64,000 nt of DNA from Mnemiopsis leidyi (GCA_000226015.1 JH152744.1:154208-218207); one strand, 5' to 3'; shown: positions 53,101 to 61,559, counted from the stretch's first letter. A program made the numbers and translations. Notes: generated from the letters alone by a model not told the origin.

Positions 53101-56016
53101 ATTACTGTTTGACCATATTTCGTCTTCTTCATTGCTTGAAATGGTAGATAAAGTTTCATCGTCTCCGAAACCCTGAGCTGTGGTTTCATGCGCAAATTTC
53201 GATTCCTCTGTCTCCATTTTAGCGCAGCATTCGACTTCTTCTTTAGGGATTTTAGTAGGATGCATTTCATTCCCCACACCATCTACTCGATTTTCACCAA
53301 GCATTGCCTTGACGTATTTCAACTCTTTTAAATCAATGTCAATACTGTGTTTAGGATTATTCAGAATCTCGGATTTATCGAGCTTTCTCAAATCATTTGA
53401 GCAGTTTAAGGCGATATCTGAATTAGCAAGCTCATTTTCATATGACAATATTTCCACACTTGCAGAACAACTAACAATATTAGTCAACCAAACTTCGTTT
53501 TCGTCATCACCTCTACTTTTGAAGCTAGGCAAAGTTCTATCGTCCTCCAAAGCCCGGTTAGCATCGCTAAATATTGAGTTTTCCGCTCCAATCTCTGAGC
53601 CAGATTTGACTTCATCGTCAGGAATTGTCCAATTATCCATTTCATTGCAAACACCATGTGTCTGATTGTCACAACCATAGTTTTCTTTGAGCAATGCACT
53701 GAGTTCATCCAGTTCCAATAAATCGCTGTTAATCTGGTGTCGACCTTCATTTAAAGCCTCCATTTCTTCAGATTTTACAAGCTTCTCAAAATAATTTGAA
53801 AATTTACACTGGCTAATCTTGGGATCCATTTCCCTGCTTTCTGAATCTTTAATTTCTTGAGGACCGTCTTCCTTAGGGAAGTTGTTGCCTTTACTTACCT
53901 CAAGGTTTGTCTCAGAACAATTTGAACCACTTCTTGAACCAGTACGCTCGTTATCGTAGGAGAAAATATTTTTACTTGCAGAAGAAATTTTAATACTGGT
54001 CAACCACACTTCGCTTTCTTCATCGTTCCTTATAACCTTATCGGTAATTACATCATTACATTTCGACTTTTCCACTTTCACTTTAGAGCCTGAGTTAAAT
54101 TCATCTTTAGGAATTGAATTGGGATGTATTTCATCGGAAACTAGTCTGTCATTTACTGAAAAATTTTCAACACTATTCGACAAAACTTCGTTTTCATCAC
54201 TGCTCATTTTCTCATGTTCGCTGCTAAAGAAAATGTCATTTTCTTCCAAAACATCTTTAGTATCTTCATCGTTACTTTTTGAATTCTCAGTTTCCATTTG
54301 AGAGCCAGATTCGAATTCTTCTTGAAGGATTTTTGTTGGATGTATTTCGTAACGAACACCATGTATCTGACTTTCACAAATATTTTTTTCTTCGAGCAAT
54401 GTACTAAGTTCTTCCAGTTCCAACAAATCATTACTAATATGCTGTTTAGCGTTGTTGGAAGTCTCAAACTCATCAAACATTTCAAGCTCCTCCAGCTTAT
54501 CATTTAAACTTTTTTTCGTACCTCCATTTTTACGTGGTCTTCTTATCCGTCCTGTACCTTGGTTAATCTCGGTATCCAGAGCAAAATTATCATAGCTATT
54601 TGATTCTGCGATTTCTTGAGGCAAATTTTTCGCGGAAATTTTTTCGTTGTGACTCTCCTTATAATTTGTAATCGAGCAATTCGATCGCCCTCTTGAATCA
54701 GCATGTTCAATATCTTCCGACAACTGTCCGTCACACACAGGAAGACTTCCGTTTTCTTCATTTCCCTGGTTGGTAGTATCATTTTTGCATTCGGCGTTTC
54801 GACCTTTCTTCTTTGAAACAACTTCAAGTTCTTCTTGAGGACAGGCTGTAGAATGCTTCCTATTACAATCATAATTTTCATCCAGCATCGCTCTAATTTT
54901 TTCCAATTCCAACAAATCAGTGTCAATACTGTGTCGACTCGAGTCTATGCCTTCATTTTTATAAGAGTCTATTTCGTCACTCAAAAGATGTCCATTCAAC
55001 TCCTTAATATTTTCATCTTTGATTTCAGATTCTTCTGCTCCATATACTTTGTCGATAAAGGGGTCTTCAGCTCCCGAAGAATCGCTATTTGCAGACGTGT
55101 TTTTTCTCCAAGCTCCTTTAATTCTTATCTTTCCTCGGTTAATGTTCGTATCAAGTCTTTTGATACCATCAATGTCATCAATGTCAACACCACCGTCTTG
55201 AGACACTGCTTTTACATCCGATTTGCTTTTCCTAAATCGTGCGTATTGCAGACTTCGTGAAGACAACATATCTTGTAATGAATGGTCGGTTCCTGCATCC
55301 TGTGAATCTCCACTAACTTTATCAGCTGATTCTGCTGTGAGAAGCATTAAGTCAACTTTTGAGCTGCCGTGTTTTCTACCTCTTTTTATTCGTCCTTTAG
55401 CTTGATTAATTTTTGTATCCAGAGTACTATCATTATAGCTATCTGAATCTATAATTTCCTGAGGCACGTGTTTCTTACGGAAATTTGAGCCTGTCCTTTC
55501 ATCAGAGTTTGTATTCGAGTAATCAGAACCACTTCTAAAATCAGCACGCTCATTTTCATCGAATACTAGTTTTTCATTTACTGAAAAATCTTCAACACTA
55601 TTCAACGACACTTCGTTTTCATCACTGCTCATTTTCTCTTCTTCATCGTTGACTTTTGAATTCTCTGTTTCCATTTGAGAGCCAGATTCGAATTCTTCTT
55701 GAGGGATTTTTGTTGGATGTATTTCGTAACGAACACCATGTATCTGACTTTCACAAATATTTTTTTCTTCGAGCAATGTACTAAGTTCTTCCAATTCCAA
55801 CAAATCACTATTGATATGCTGTTTAGCGTTGTTGGAAGTCTCAAACTCATCAAACATTTGCAGCTCCTCCAGCTTATCATTTAAACTTTTTTTCGTACCT
55901 CCGTTTTTACGAGCTCTTCTTATCCGTCCTTTACCTTGGTTCATCTCGGTATCCAGAGCAAAATTATCATAGTTATTCGATTCTGGGATTTCTTGAGGCA
56001 AATTTTTCGCGGACAT
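44104..56016 (-). CDS. Main tail reading frame of the giant protein (3970 codons, uninterrupted)
   Basis: One uninterrupted frame of nearly 12 kb in AT-rich DNA is strong evidence of purifying selection until recently. The composition is acidic and Ser/Asn-rich, predicted disordered, with several repeat families: (i) LLELEELSTLLEE-type helices recurring about eight times between 51960 and 55810; (ii) NE-WL-SI motifs, about six copies between 52350 and 54000; (iii) ELxLSAMSFGS motifs between 49400 and 51850; (iv) four copies of a module of about 62 residues with AGREKNPYLD and SYNDVRNKISNVFR between 45850 and 47490. A basic patch (SPKKRKRQEMK near 47700) could be a nuclear-localisation-like signal. 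The C-terminus is basic with CSSCKNK. The internal ATG at 56016 is probably not the true start, because the same repeat continues upstream in another frame. Confidence 0.85.
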   Translation of the reverse strand: MSAKNLPQEIPESNNYDNFALDTEMNQGKGRIRRARKNGGTKKSLNDKLEELQMFDEFETSNNAKQHINSDLLELEELSTLLEEKNICESQIHGVRYEIHPTKIPQEEFESGSQMETENSKVNDEEEKMSSDENEVSLNSVEDFSVNEKLVFDENERADFRSGSDYSNTNSDERTGSNFRKKHVPQEIIDSDSYNDSTLDTKINQAKGRIKRGRKHGSSKVDLMLLTAESADKVSGDSQDAGTDHSLQDMLSSRSLQYARFRKSKSDVKAVSQDGGVDIDDIDGIKRLDTNINRGKIRIKGAWRKNTSANSDSSGAEDPFIDKVYGAEESEIKDENIKELNGHLLSDEIDSYKNEGIDSSRHSIDTDLLELEKIRAMLDENYDCNRKHSTACPQEELEVVSKKKGRNAECKNDTTNQGNEENGSLPVCDGQLSEDIEHADSRGRSNCSITNYKESHNEKISAKNLPQEIAESNSYDNFALDTEINQGTGRIRRPRKNGGTKKSLNDKLEELEMFDEFETSNNAKQHISNDLLELEELSTLLEEKNICESQIHGVRYEIHPTKILQEEFESGSQMETENSKSNDEDTKDVLEENDIFFSSEHEKMSSDENEVLSNSVENFSVNDRLVSDEIHPNSIPKDEFNSGSKVKVEKSKCNDVITDKVIRNDEESEVWLTSIKISSASKNIFSYDNERTGSRSGSNCSETNLEVSKGNNFPKEDGPQEIKDSESREMDPKISQCKFSNYFEKLVKSEEMEALNEGRHQINSDLLELDELSALLKENYGCDNQTHGVCNEMDNWTIPDDEVKSGSEIGAENSIFSDANRALEDDRTLPSFKSRGDDENEVWLTNIVSCSASVEILSYENELANSDIALNCSNDLRKLDKSEILNNPKHSIDIDLKELKYVKAMLGENRVDGVGNEMHPTKIPKEEVECCAKMETEESKFAHETTAQGFGDDETLSTISSNEEDEIWSNSNDSVTPDDDRHFDSGSESEISLNIGLKFSGTNSLCKNTEVCKKSEEIYRMPKREEDFKVLQTASLNEKTDIRLETTDKATESVEVEKSGRGNEQNEIWLKSIETVPTIFSNEVIGKYSGGTDEYKTINDLDNIKILNQDIELGQKKTEKILRSVKHSSKYDMNEKKSFGESSETDKRDHHGLSKDMLEFERINETNVSVNLCDKIAGVHAKTGWNQTADKVPKGETGVLFSKIEDNTMSDEDNELWLESIATNSVGSQNSSLVDVGCQIANREFCQGQNVESSFEEKRYLSAVSESRLLLSLIDDGYKMISGEGTGICDDLIVLQKMSSILELMPEENIKDNGDVKAESVKLSKIGSTNQIDSGKKQSIYNDLKELQAMDNLLQQYLSEKSDSESEFDSISSNITQRSAAMDSIVRETDNVSLLSEEEQSEFGSSAMSFQTSLASNEEELSGVKSDVFSMVTDPITDKNFLGTSSEHGFSREKVSTAEKHGSTSFCDKDNITLKTGSSESSLETNEKVLSNSLSSQAGKTDTIQVRSEPQYKEFNNCTESSSLIDHDQKSKICRDYFTGNEVALSSFNLENHLEQDILCDCIIATNEEKDDGSKVADDTCNSCSVCPDNQPHVKNLSPGSEVIVESILETGKQSLSSISEHKEKVDTKIGRSVTEVNCSKTDYTSRGNESKWATHQADDIVSLEKVADKEVALSSLSFEHLSENKSVTSCEVAISNLEKQAEESDFPLESDFIENSFTHPKTVIESKTPIRTTEYMRKKTPSQINCTNSLKFVDNFDVNAVATAKTVNDLKGNLTKQVPKSTCVIQGLDLDGDVIHSENTRVLDQVSPVNSDRNNVINENEDMSSVGVELVLSAMSFGSNSSQTKFEWPTTPEQIPPKILLTDCIPSSKMDTFKEDGIELCASKISFESSDCADSDQFWRECEDIQSEIIQKSYKTNLVGSTRNKDEVSKSNLPTGLHAIPPMVRGDLPSSVIKAKAEEKQNFSLRECKTAGPGKQAKEALGDLSHSEDGENIDDGEIPLICPRSCSKALFTSNGNLNKETSTQIERPISPRFDDNMNVFAHATDFLNIEKECQLPQKSEEPVDCFKEGSAKQESISDCLIQGLDMEGNVIRRHLESTCASDQVSKDDYDRILVEDEDLSTVGVELGLSAISFGSSYSQSKLEYLMTPQRKQHKCTLVESTNIPPSEEDRILLGKDSIELCISEISSKNSDYADLVQFQDSKSQVGNCKESHRANLICNNKDLASVSTVRSLSLVPSSIPQMTCDVQLNPVVKYDSKEAIVGQLETSKSAKDIEQKMEGIKNKINVAKSCQNLPITSDKRPLDVDKRVFIQYFGFNCCPQNQEVAPDFSPVVRSKSLLSLESESYDDYNGVQDTNGQVGISAQDAKINDSSLLLPRSRTFTLDNSFIDIEYLKFIADINNGLDHVSEDLQTVRDYESHLLDQPSSAKSPMLKDETRELAKIKKILESIEKKATELKRMQRIMLINAQKIEVELSSTDDEWNSTDDTTEYTESIGAVLQSASMDSDLLNNESSSNNTTKPSNNHIKITASDVLDLESSTVALVITDYEGLLHDLQSPDVPEHLFEKKYCVTKSELNSLGKEKEIIQKIHQFKIIKSLVDQVKNTAVADTTQTITAESPKYSRWQDESSELKTTENARGELFSSADTSSNLYEKVSREGRTEHQYKEEPSQDSTPGVPHSPVQRAVNMYKQMLIHLNSPEFSESDFNELYNLTKEQMKSFINQHNIAADNLRTIEENSLGDQTISPSKSHRSVWEHFKNIAKKSMRSPKKRKRQEMKSGSLDSVTNIKSRPLWDQIKISPENSPVQSTSGPKFMDNKCNGTELEVSNVNTQVSESYFGKLGRKDEPIERRYSTAGREKNPYLDITALREHMAEAAVNGPVVKEIDREPPTVKRSFYDIRQKISNVFRKNSFSPDQSNLILESNELAPRSNNIDCISPISSFHDFLGLVNDPNSHQEQDPGNANISESDDSIHGSPSLVSTQYIKPSAYSTGIVDKGNQGSNMNFQCEDHMQQGIKLVDAFSQWSSQWSSHESFESMYSVAGRDKNPYLDISGLRKHMAENAENEPIVREIDENPPVVKKSYNDVRNKISTVFRKNAGMRPDIDKLEQRDFDIDEPSNKNDNPLLLPYHVFESNKDVQNVGHDGADKSRINDDNADTNLTAVQSCSDHSGRAKLMPKGNFKLAVDKIFNTRNQKFSEEPKENLQEFIKEFKSIDTQVSDTHFTECGENVGQIERKFSIAGREKNPYLDMNALREHMAEAAKDETVVREIDENPPVVKKSYNDVRNKISNVFRSTITKFEDKNSFEESITDKKSLEVAESSSCQADYAQDVTQVSKIYLNDMGTNVGQTEREYSTAGQEENPYLDINTLTEYIAETAEDGPVMSKIDKIPSVVKKSHSDSRNNISTIFCHNEEFRLNNDQLEHMGAEKQKSNKETCKGVQVIVTDVNNTSDPLKTKVFQGDVDSNNSDYVSPVDEFQSINKSDVTQHISKGKVRQKSSKETFESEQVIFDNKSELLGTENNPRDCNGDNPVYAEHLSTEADRLDISQPVKVKNEKDRRVFSSQSLTPISENIDLNMGSKSLYNLDTSCCDDCGSIAMTATVESDDIIELNDLINVLEDCRSLLPDSFPCQIEMSSEGSEISIKTIPSQSFATKIDVEAFIENVFTCAFEKVELSDCTSHTDDNTDKRVCLVEEEQASVSYDQHSSLTSIAKRLSCSLKETFEVIADDGIIFNTHDLAETEISDESSEDFSLEVPLLAHNSQTENVNSDGDSISTTETPEGLESPRIIEVSDACALEKAFENQSTTNKGPFINHTDSLKNFTITEGKVENQLPESRNTHHDETVESLTLSGKSKLSKNFENAGPSKSVEELQYSEMKRITVSLQPSMVQKDLLAELGKHFKAKEDLKTEGLKTVQVDSSNKANSSTNDQKVVQTASPGKRKLLAIAKVFRNKKMFKFCSSCKNKSQQQISDIRN

Positions 56017-59000
56017 TTTTCATTTCCCTGGTTGGTAGTATCATTTTTGCATTCGGCGTTTCCACTTTTCTTCTTTGAAACAACTTCAAGTTCGTCTTGA
56101 GGACAGGCTGTAGAATGCTTCCTATTACAATCATAGTTTTCATCCAGCATCGCTCTAATTTTTTCCAATTCCAACAAATCAGTGTCGATACTGTGTCGAC
56201 TCGAGTCTATGCCTTCATTTTTATGAGACTCTATTTCGTCACTCAAAAGATGTCCATTTAACTCCTTAATATTTTCATCTTTGATTTCAGATTCTTCTGT
56301 CGATAAAGGAGATACTTTGTCGGTAAAGGATTCTTCAGCTCCCGAAGAATCCCTATTTGCGGACGAGTTTTTTCTCCGAGCTCCTTTAATTCTTATCTTT
56401 CCTCGGTTAATGTTCGTATCAAGTTTTGTGATACCATCAATGTCATCAATGTCAACACCACCGTCTTGAGACACTGCTTTTACATCCGATTTGCTTTTCC
56501 TAAATCGTGCGTATTGCAGACTTCGTGAAGACAACATATCTTGTAATGAATGGTCGGTTCCTGCATTCTGTGAATCGCCACTAACTTTGTCAGCTGATTC
56601 TGTTGAAAGAAGCATTGAGTCACGAACAACATCTACTTGCGGCATTGACTCAGTTTTGATTAGCTCGATTGGCTCCGTACTTATTCCATTTTCTAGATCA
56701 GAAGCACACGATATATTTCTCACAAACATGGAACCAGGATCTGAGCCACTGTCTGATATTGGTATCTGACTTTCCGAGTCCAGCTTTGCTTTAGATCGGG
56801 ACCTTCTTTTTGAATTTCTGTTCTTCACAATTCTTCGGATCCTGAAAACATACAATTTGGACTTTGGAGGTCGTACATCAGAATCCCGACGGCAGTAGTG
56901 CGGCAGTATGGTGGCAGTAATGCAGCACAAGTGCGGCCATACGGCGGCATGGGCAGTTCCGTGGCACTGCCCACGCCTGAGTGAAAATTTTCTGTGATTT
57001 TTGGAATATGTTGTGATTCTAAAACGATTATGCTACCGTGATGTTTTGTTACTGACAAAAGATCATAGTGAAATAACTTGATATAAGCAGCTTGTTCACG
57101 ACATCTATGTTGTATTCTGTGCATTTCGAGATTGCGACGCACTACTGCTGCCTCACTGTCGTCGGGATTTTGATGTACGACCAATTTGCAAGGTAAGAAT
57201 TTAGTATATTTTGATCAATAAGTACATATTTGGCGATCAATAAAGAACGATTGCATGTGTTGAAAATACATTCTCTCTTCTTGCTAATGCTTAATGGCTC
57301 CTTACATCTGCCGTTTTACAGTAAATGTTAAATAAAGACAGATAAACACAAATCAAGTGTCATCATATACTCATATAGCTAACCGGTAAGTTTTGAAGAG
57401 GACAAAACCCAAGACGCCAGCCAAAAGCAACATAACGATTGCCAGAAAAGATTTCCAGCTGGAGCCGGAAGGTGTTTCTTCGAGCGTCCTAAAGACAGCA
57501 GAGGTTGCAGGATTCTCGATATCTCTGACATAGTCCGTAACTTTTAAATGCTCAATCTGATCGCAAGCTGCTGTTATGAAAGTGGCTGAATAAATAATGT
57601 AGCTGTAAATAAGTCATTCAATGTCATAGTTTCCATCTTGATATAATAAAGAATAGATATATACAATGTTTATCTATTCAAAAGTACCTTATGTTCCTTG
57701 TTTCTCCCTTTCAGCTCTCGGAAGAATATTTTGTAGAAGGATCTCGGTAAAAGAGGCCTGTTTCTGTAACCACCGTATTCCTTATCGTTACCTACTTCGA
57801 CCTGAAACATTATCCTTTTACAGTCCCTGAATAAAAGAAAGAAATATGTTATGACTAGTTGCATAACGAGTAAAGGTGTGGAGTAACACGTTTTACTCAA
57901 CAGGTATAACAATATAGCAATATCACGCGGTAAATGATACATTTTGCTGCACTTTATTAGTTTATTGCGGCCTGCATTATCGCAAGTTGTGCTGTAATCA
58001 GTATAGTTTAATTATTCTAAATACGAAATAGATTTCATAACCATTAGATGCTCTTACCCTGTTTGGGAGATATGATCTGTCAAATTCTGCCATGATAACA
58101 GGAACTCCTAACTTTTTAATTGTTTTCTCGTCGAACCTCATATACTGAAAGATCCTGAATTAAGTGTTTTGAACTGTTTTAAACACGGGCTTTGCAAGTA
58201 TGATGATAGGCGAAGCTAAATATGAATTAAATACAACGTGTTGCCGATTACAATTCACCCATAAGTAATTTTATAGAGAGAGGTATTTTGGGGAAGGGAG
58301 TTTACTCACGGAATTCCGACTAAGACGGAATTCCCATTGCACTGAATTCCTAATTTAGGAATTGAGATTATCGGAATTCCGTCAAAGTCGGAATTCCGTG
58401 CGTGTACCGGGGAAGGGTTCCACGTTCTTTGTTTGACAGCGATCTTACATATCAATTAGGTATGCAATGTTCATTTAATGTCGCTAGCAACGATATCACG
58501 TGATATACTGATATACAGGATTTGTAACCACTTCCCAAAGTACCTTTCTCCGTAACTGTGTTAAATCTTAAAACAAAAAAACTGGATTTGCAACATCTTT
58601 ACGCGGCTCCTCACTGAGTAGTACTTAGTTAGTGGAACTAACATGATCAGAGGAGCTAAAAACAACAATAGTCTTCACCCAATCACCCACCTGTTCGCTT
58701 TTAAATGACATGGGACTGAGAGTGTCATTAGTTTGAAGGGCTTCTACTCTCACGATACACAGTTGATAGCCCCTAAACATTAATTTTCTGAATTAGTTTA
58801 GATCAGTGTAAGATGAGTATAGTTCTATTGGAATAATAACCCGCAACGATTGTATAAGTTACACAGTTTATCTGTTCACTGATTTGCAGTTAAAGTTTGG
58901 CTCGAATATAAATCGTAAAGAAGCCTTTGCAGACCACAAAAATGCCTGCAAAAGATTTTGGGTTTCTAATTCTATATAATATTTAATATGTGGGATACCA

Positions 59001-61559
59001 TTACCACTGTAACTGTGACCACATTTGGAAAGAAGATCCTGCTCGAAAAATACAACAATCCCAACTGAGACGGATAACTCACTCGACAAGGGTGGAGAAT
59101 GTATCTCTCTGCAGAAGCAGCTGTAGAGTGAGGGAAGTCGGGGTGGAGCTCAGCTCCTTCCCAAAAATAACATCGCTACTTTTCTCCAGGATTGCACTGA
59201 CATCACTGAAATCAACCACTTCATCAGCTACAGGTTCGTTATTAATATCGATTCCATCTGTAACGTGGTTGTGACTTTGTTGCTGCTCCGCAATCAACTC
59301 TGCTGGGTCCTCTAAATCTTCATCAATATGCTTGTGATACTTTTTTCTATTTAATTGTGGTTCGTCAGCGCTTTCAAGATCCTCGGACATATGATGATGA
59401 TCTTTATGATGCGACTGTTCTGCGATAAGATCTGAAAGTTCATCAAAGTTCTTTTCCACATGCTTGTGAAACTTTTTTCTATTTATTTCTTGATCGTCAT
59501 CTCTTTCGAGATCGTCGAAGATAAGCTGGCTGTCTTTCGTCTGATCAAAATTGAACTTTTCATCTAAGTCCTTATCTTTGTTAACAACCTGCTCCTTTCT
59601 GTTTTCATCATCCTTGACAATATGTTGGTCTTCCCGATTCTTTTCTGGCTCACCTTTATATTTGATTTGATTGTAAGGTTTTTTGTCGAATGAATGTGAT
59701 CCGTCACTATTTTCAAAGTCCTCAGTAAAGTGCAAATGGTCTTTTACGGGAATCAATTCTTCAGAGTCATCTAATTCATTGTAGAAATGCTTGTGATCTT
59801 GATGACCCCGTTCGTATATGAATTCGTCTGGATTTTCGAGATCATTTTTTAAATGAACGTGGGACGAGTGTCGGCTGCTCTCACTTTTTTCCTGTTTGTT
59901 TGCGTTATCATGGCCACCATATTCATCTAAATCAAGTTTAGAAAACTGCTTTTGCTCTACTTTGTCCTGTTTTACAGACTCAGTGGTTTTATCGTTACTT
60001 TCGTCTACAGGACTGCTATCTCCATGACCTTCAATAAGCAGATTTAAGGTGTGTGCGTGATTCTGGTGTCCCTCTTTCACTAGGTCATCGTAAAGATCTA
60101 AAGTTTCCTTTGCGATGCCGTTCTGGTCAGAAGTCTTATTTCCAGTGGTTACTTTGTCGGTGGCATCTGATTCTTCGGCAGTCTTGTCAGAACCATAGGA
60201 TTTGTTATCGGTGCTGTTTTTTGTAGGAAGCACTAAAATCGGCATGGAATTGATCGCCTTCTCAAGCTCGTCCTTCTCCAAAATTGGGCTGTCATCAGAA
60301 ATTTGGTCCGCTATTATTTCCTCAATCTCTTTTTTATCTTCACCAGGTTCATTGGTAGGTTTGACGGATTGGGTATTTTCTTCTCTAGCCAAATCAATCT
60401 CTGGGGCACTACCAGAAGTATCATAGTTCAAATCTGGTTTATCGGCAATTAGTTTTGCCAATTTTTCCACAAAGTTCTCATCATTCGTCAGATGCTCAGG
60501 AGCTTGAGGCTCGTTGTTATCGGTACCCTCACCAATGTGGGGGTGTAGAACTAATATCGGTTTTGAGCCAATAATATTCTCTAAATGCTCTTTCTCGAGT
60601 ATTGGGCTTATTTCAGTGAGCTGCTCTGCAATAATCTTACCCATCTCCTCCTTGCTTTCAATACTATCCGAGGTTAAGTCGGGACTTTCTGCTACTAATT
60701 TTGCCAGTTTTTCTAAAAGGATATCATCAGCAGCAGATTGCTCTTTTGTTAAGGTCTTGTTCTCAAGATACCCAAAAGTTTTCTTTATATCTTCTCTTTC
60801 TTTCTTTTGAACTTCAATATGTTTGTCACTGGCGACATCTGACTGGAAATTCCAGAGGGCCTGAAATTTCAATGCTCGAGATAGAAAGCGCAATTTGAAC
60901 ACCTATGAGAAAGTTTATGAACTTGATGAACGAAAGTATGAGTATCCGACTTAATAGTCAATACCGAACGGGCTTTAGATACCATGACCATGTCTTTAAC
61001 AAAATTTGAATGTCAAATTCGTAATTTTTTAATGTTTTCACCTGGTCTAAAGTGGAAGTACCATTATCTATCCCTCCGACACGCAAGGCAGAAACTGAAG
61101 TTTTGATTAAAGTTAAACAGTTATACGATAAAGATGTAGACAGAATTTCTTTTGTTTCTAAGAAGTAGTTCTATCGGATTGACTAATTGTACAAAATAAC
61201 CTTCTTGGAATAAAGAAATAAAGTAAGAAAGTAGTGTGTAGCTATAACTTCATAAAACTTTATTGGAGGCACGATTTCTTAAATATGTAAGATCACTTTA
61301 ACTATTTAAGAAAATTTCTTTTAAAAATCGAAATTCAAATAATAAAATCACAAATGATCTAGAAATGTGATATTCGTAGTAAATTCTTGATTGCACCTTG
61401 TCTTAAGTTGGTTATCGCCCAGCCCAAGCATCTCGACTAGGCGAAAATCCTAATAACGAAACATAAGCTAACCCGTTAAAGGACTAAAATGTGACTGAAA
61501 GATAAATTTCGAAACTCACCATACAAAATCAAAAGAAGACCGGTCAGCTTTAGCCTCAT
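44104..61559 (-). CDS. Giant type I transmembrane protein with repeat-built cytoplasmic tail
   Basis: Exons in transcription order: 61520-61559 (ATG at 61559), 61042-61094, 59083-60860, 58691-58772, 58058-58144, 57688-57801, about 57384-57602, and 56841 down to 44104. Splice phases agree through the sixth exon and again between the TM exon and the tail exon. The junction from 57688 to the TM exon is unresolved by phase. Order of parts: signal peptide MRLKLTGLLLILYGVSA, acidic/His-rich repeats (about 590 residues), FN3-like region, TM helix near 57400-57460 (SFLAIVMLLLAGVLGFVLF), basic stop-transfer RIRRIVKNRNSKRRSRSK, then a Ser/Glu/Asp-rich tail of over 4200 residues. The FN3-like part resembles membrane-proximal segments of receptor tyrosine phosphatases, but no phosphatase domain follows. 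The tail frame is interrupted once near 56017-56030. Total length is about 5000 residues. I know no named family. Confidence 0.75.
54204..56600. repeat. Recent 1377-bp coding tandem duplication
   Basis: Sequence at about 55630-56010 matches 54250-54635 at an offset of 1377 bp (459 codons, in frame). Sequence at 56030-56600 matches 54770-55340 at an offset of 1262 bp. The 115-bp difference in offset is a deletion in the upstream copy at about 56020. Identity looks to be about 95% or more, so the event is young. Confidence 0.85.
55941..56841 (-). CDS. Start of the cytoplasmic tail of the giant protein
   Basis: The exon begins at 56841 after an acceptor TATGTTTTCAG and reads RIRRIVKNRNSKRRSRSKAK, then a copy of the tail repeat (SLQDMLSSRSLQYARF, DLLELEKIRAMLDENYD, CPQDELEVVSKKK). 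The open frame extends upstream to 56930 only through intron. It leaves the main tail frame near 56025 and stops at 55941-55943. Comparison with the neighbouring repeat copy (54.6-55.3 kb) shows a 115-bp deletion here as the cause. Confidence 0.75.
57384..57602 (-). CDS. Transmembrane exon of the giant protein
   Basis: This exon encodes TAACDQIEHLKVTDYV, a short linker and the hydrophobic helix SFLAIVMLLLAGVLGFVLF ending FKTYR. The donor CG/GTTAGC joins in phase to the tail exon at 56841 (giving arginine). The acceptor is either at 57585 or at 57602, and neither matches the phase-0 end of exon 57688-57801. A minor donor or a sequence error in that exon is possible. Confidence 0.75.
57688..58772 (-). 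CDS. Fibronectin-III-like membrane-proximal exons of the giant protein
   Basis: Three small exons, 58691-58772, 58058-58144 and 57688-57801, join in phase. They encode GYQLCIVRVEALQTND, KLGVPVIMAEFDRSYL and VEVGNDKEYGGYRNRPLLPR...SFYKIFFREL. The pattern Y-GY-N-PL-P-S-YKIFFR is typical of the last FN3-like/membrane-proximal segment of receptor-type tyrosine phosphatases. This is similarity of pattern only. Confidence 0.7.
58290..58417. mobile_element. Short inverted-repeat element with flanking direct repeats
   Basis: Arms of about 28 bp (CACGGAATTCCGACT-AGACGGAATTCC and its near-exact complement) span 58307-58400 and are flanked by the direct repeat GGGGAAGGG at 58290-58298 and 58409-58417. 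Its size and plan fit a MITE-like element. It lies in an intron of the giant gene. Confidence 0.65.
59083..60860 (-). CDS. Acidic, histidine-rich ectodomain exon of the giant protein
   Basis: This 592-codon exon starts after AAATTTCAG and ends at a strong GTGAGT donor in phase 2, which fits exon 58691-58772. It contains two copies of a repeat of about 90 residues (EKLAKLIADKPDL... EEIIADQISDDSPILEKDEL... PILVLP) and then six to seven histidine-rich acidic units with HxH or HxDHxH cores (GHQDHKHF, FHKHVEK, HHKDHHHM, YHKHIDED). The repeats suggest divalent-metal binding, but this is inference. No disulfide-type cysteines are visible in the repeats. Confidence 0.75.
61042..61559 (-). CDS. Signal-peptide exons of the giant protein
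   Basis: Exon 61520-61559 encodes MRLKLTGLLLILY and ends at a GTGAGT donor in phase 1. Exon 61042-61094 continues GVSALRVGGIDNGTSTLDQ and ends in phase 0, matching exon 60860. This is a classical signal peptide (basic n-region, Leu-rich core, small residues at the cleavage site around GVSA). NGT is a potential N-glycosylation site. Confidence 0.75.

Noticed and set aside
44509-56769. Many + strand and other-frame open frames of 60-160 codons across the giant exon
   Set aside because: They mirror the long - strand frame; the repeat structure and low-complexity codons keep shadow frames open. No independent features.
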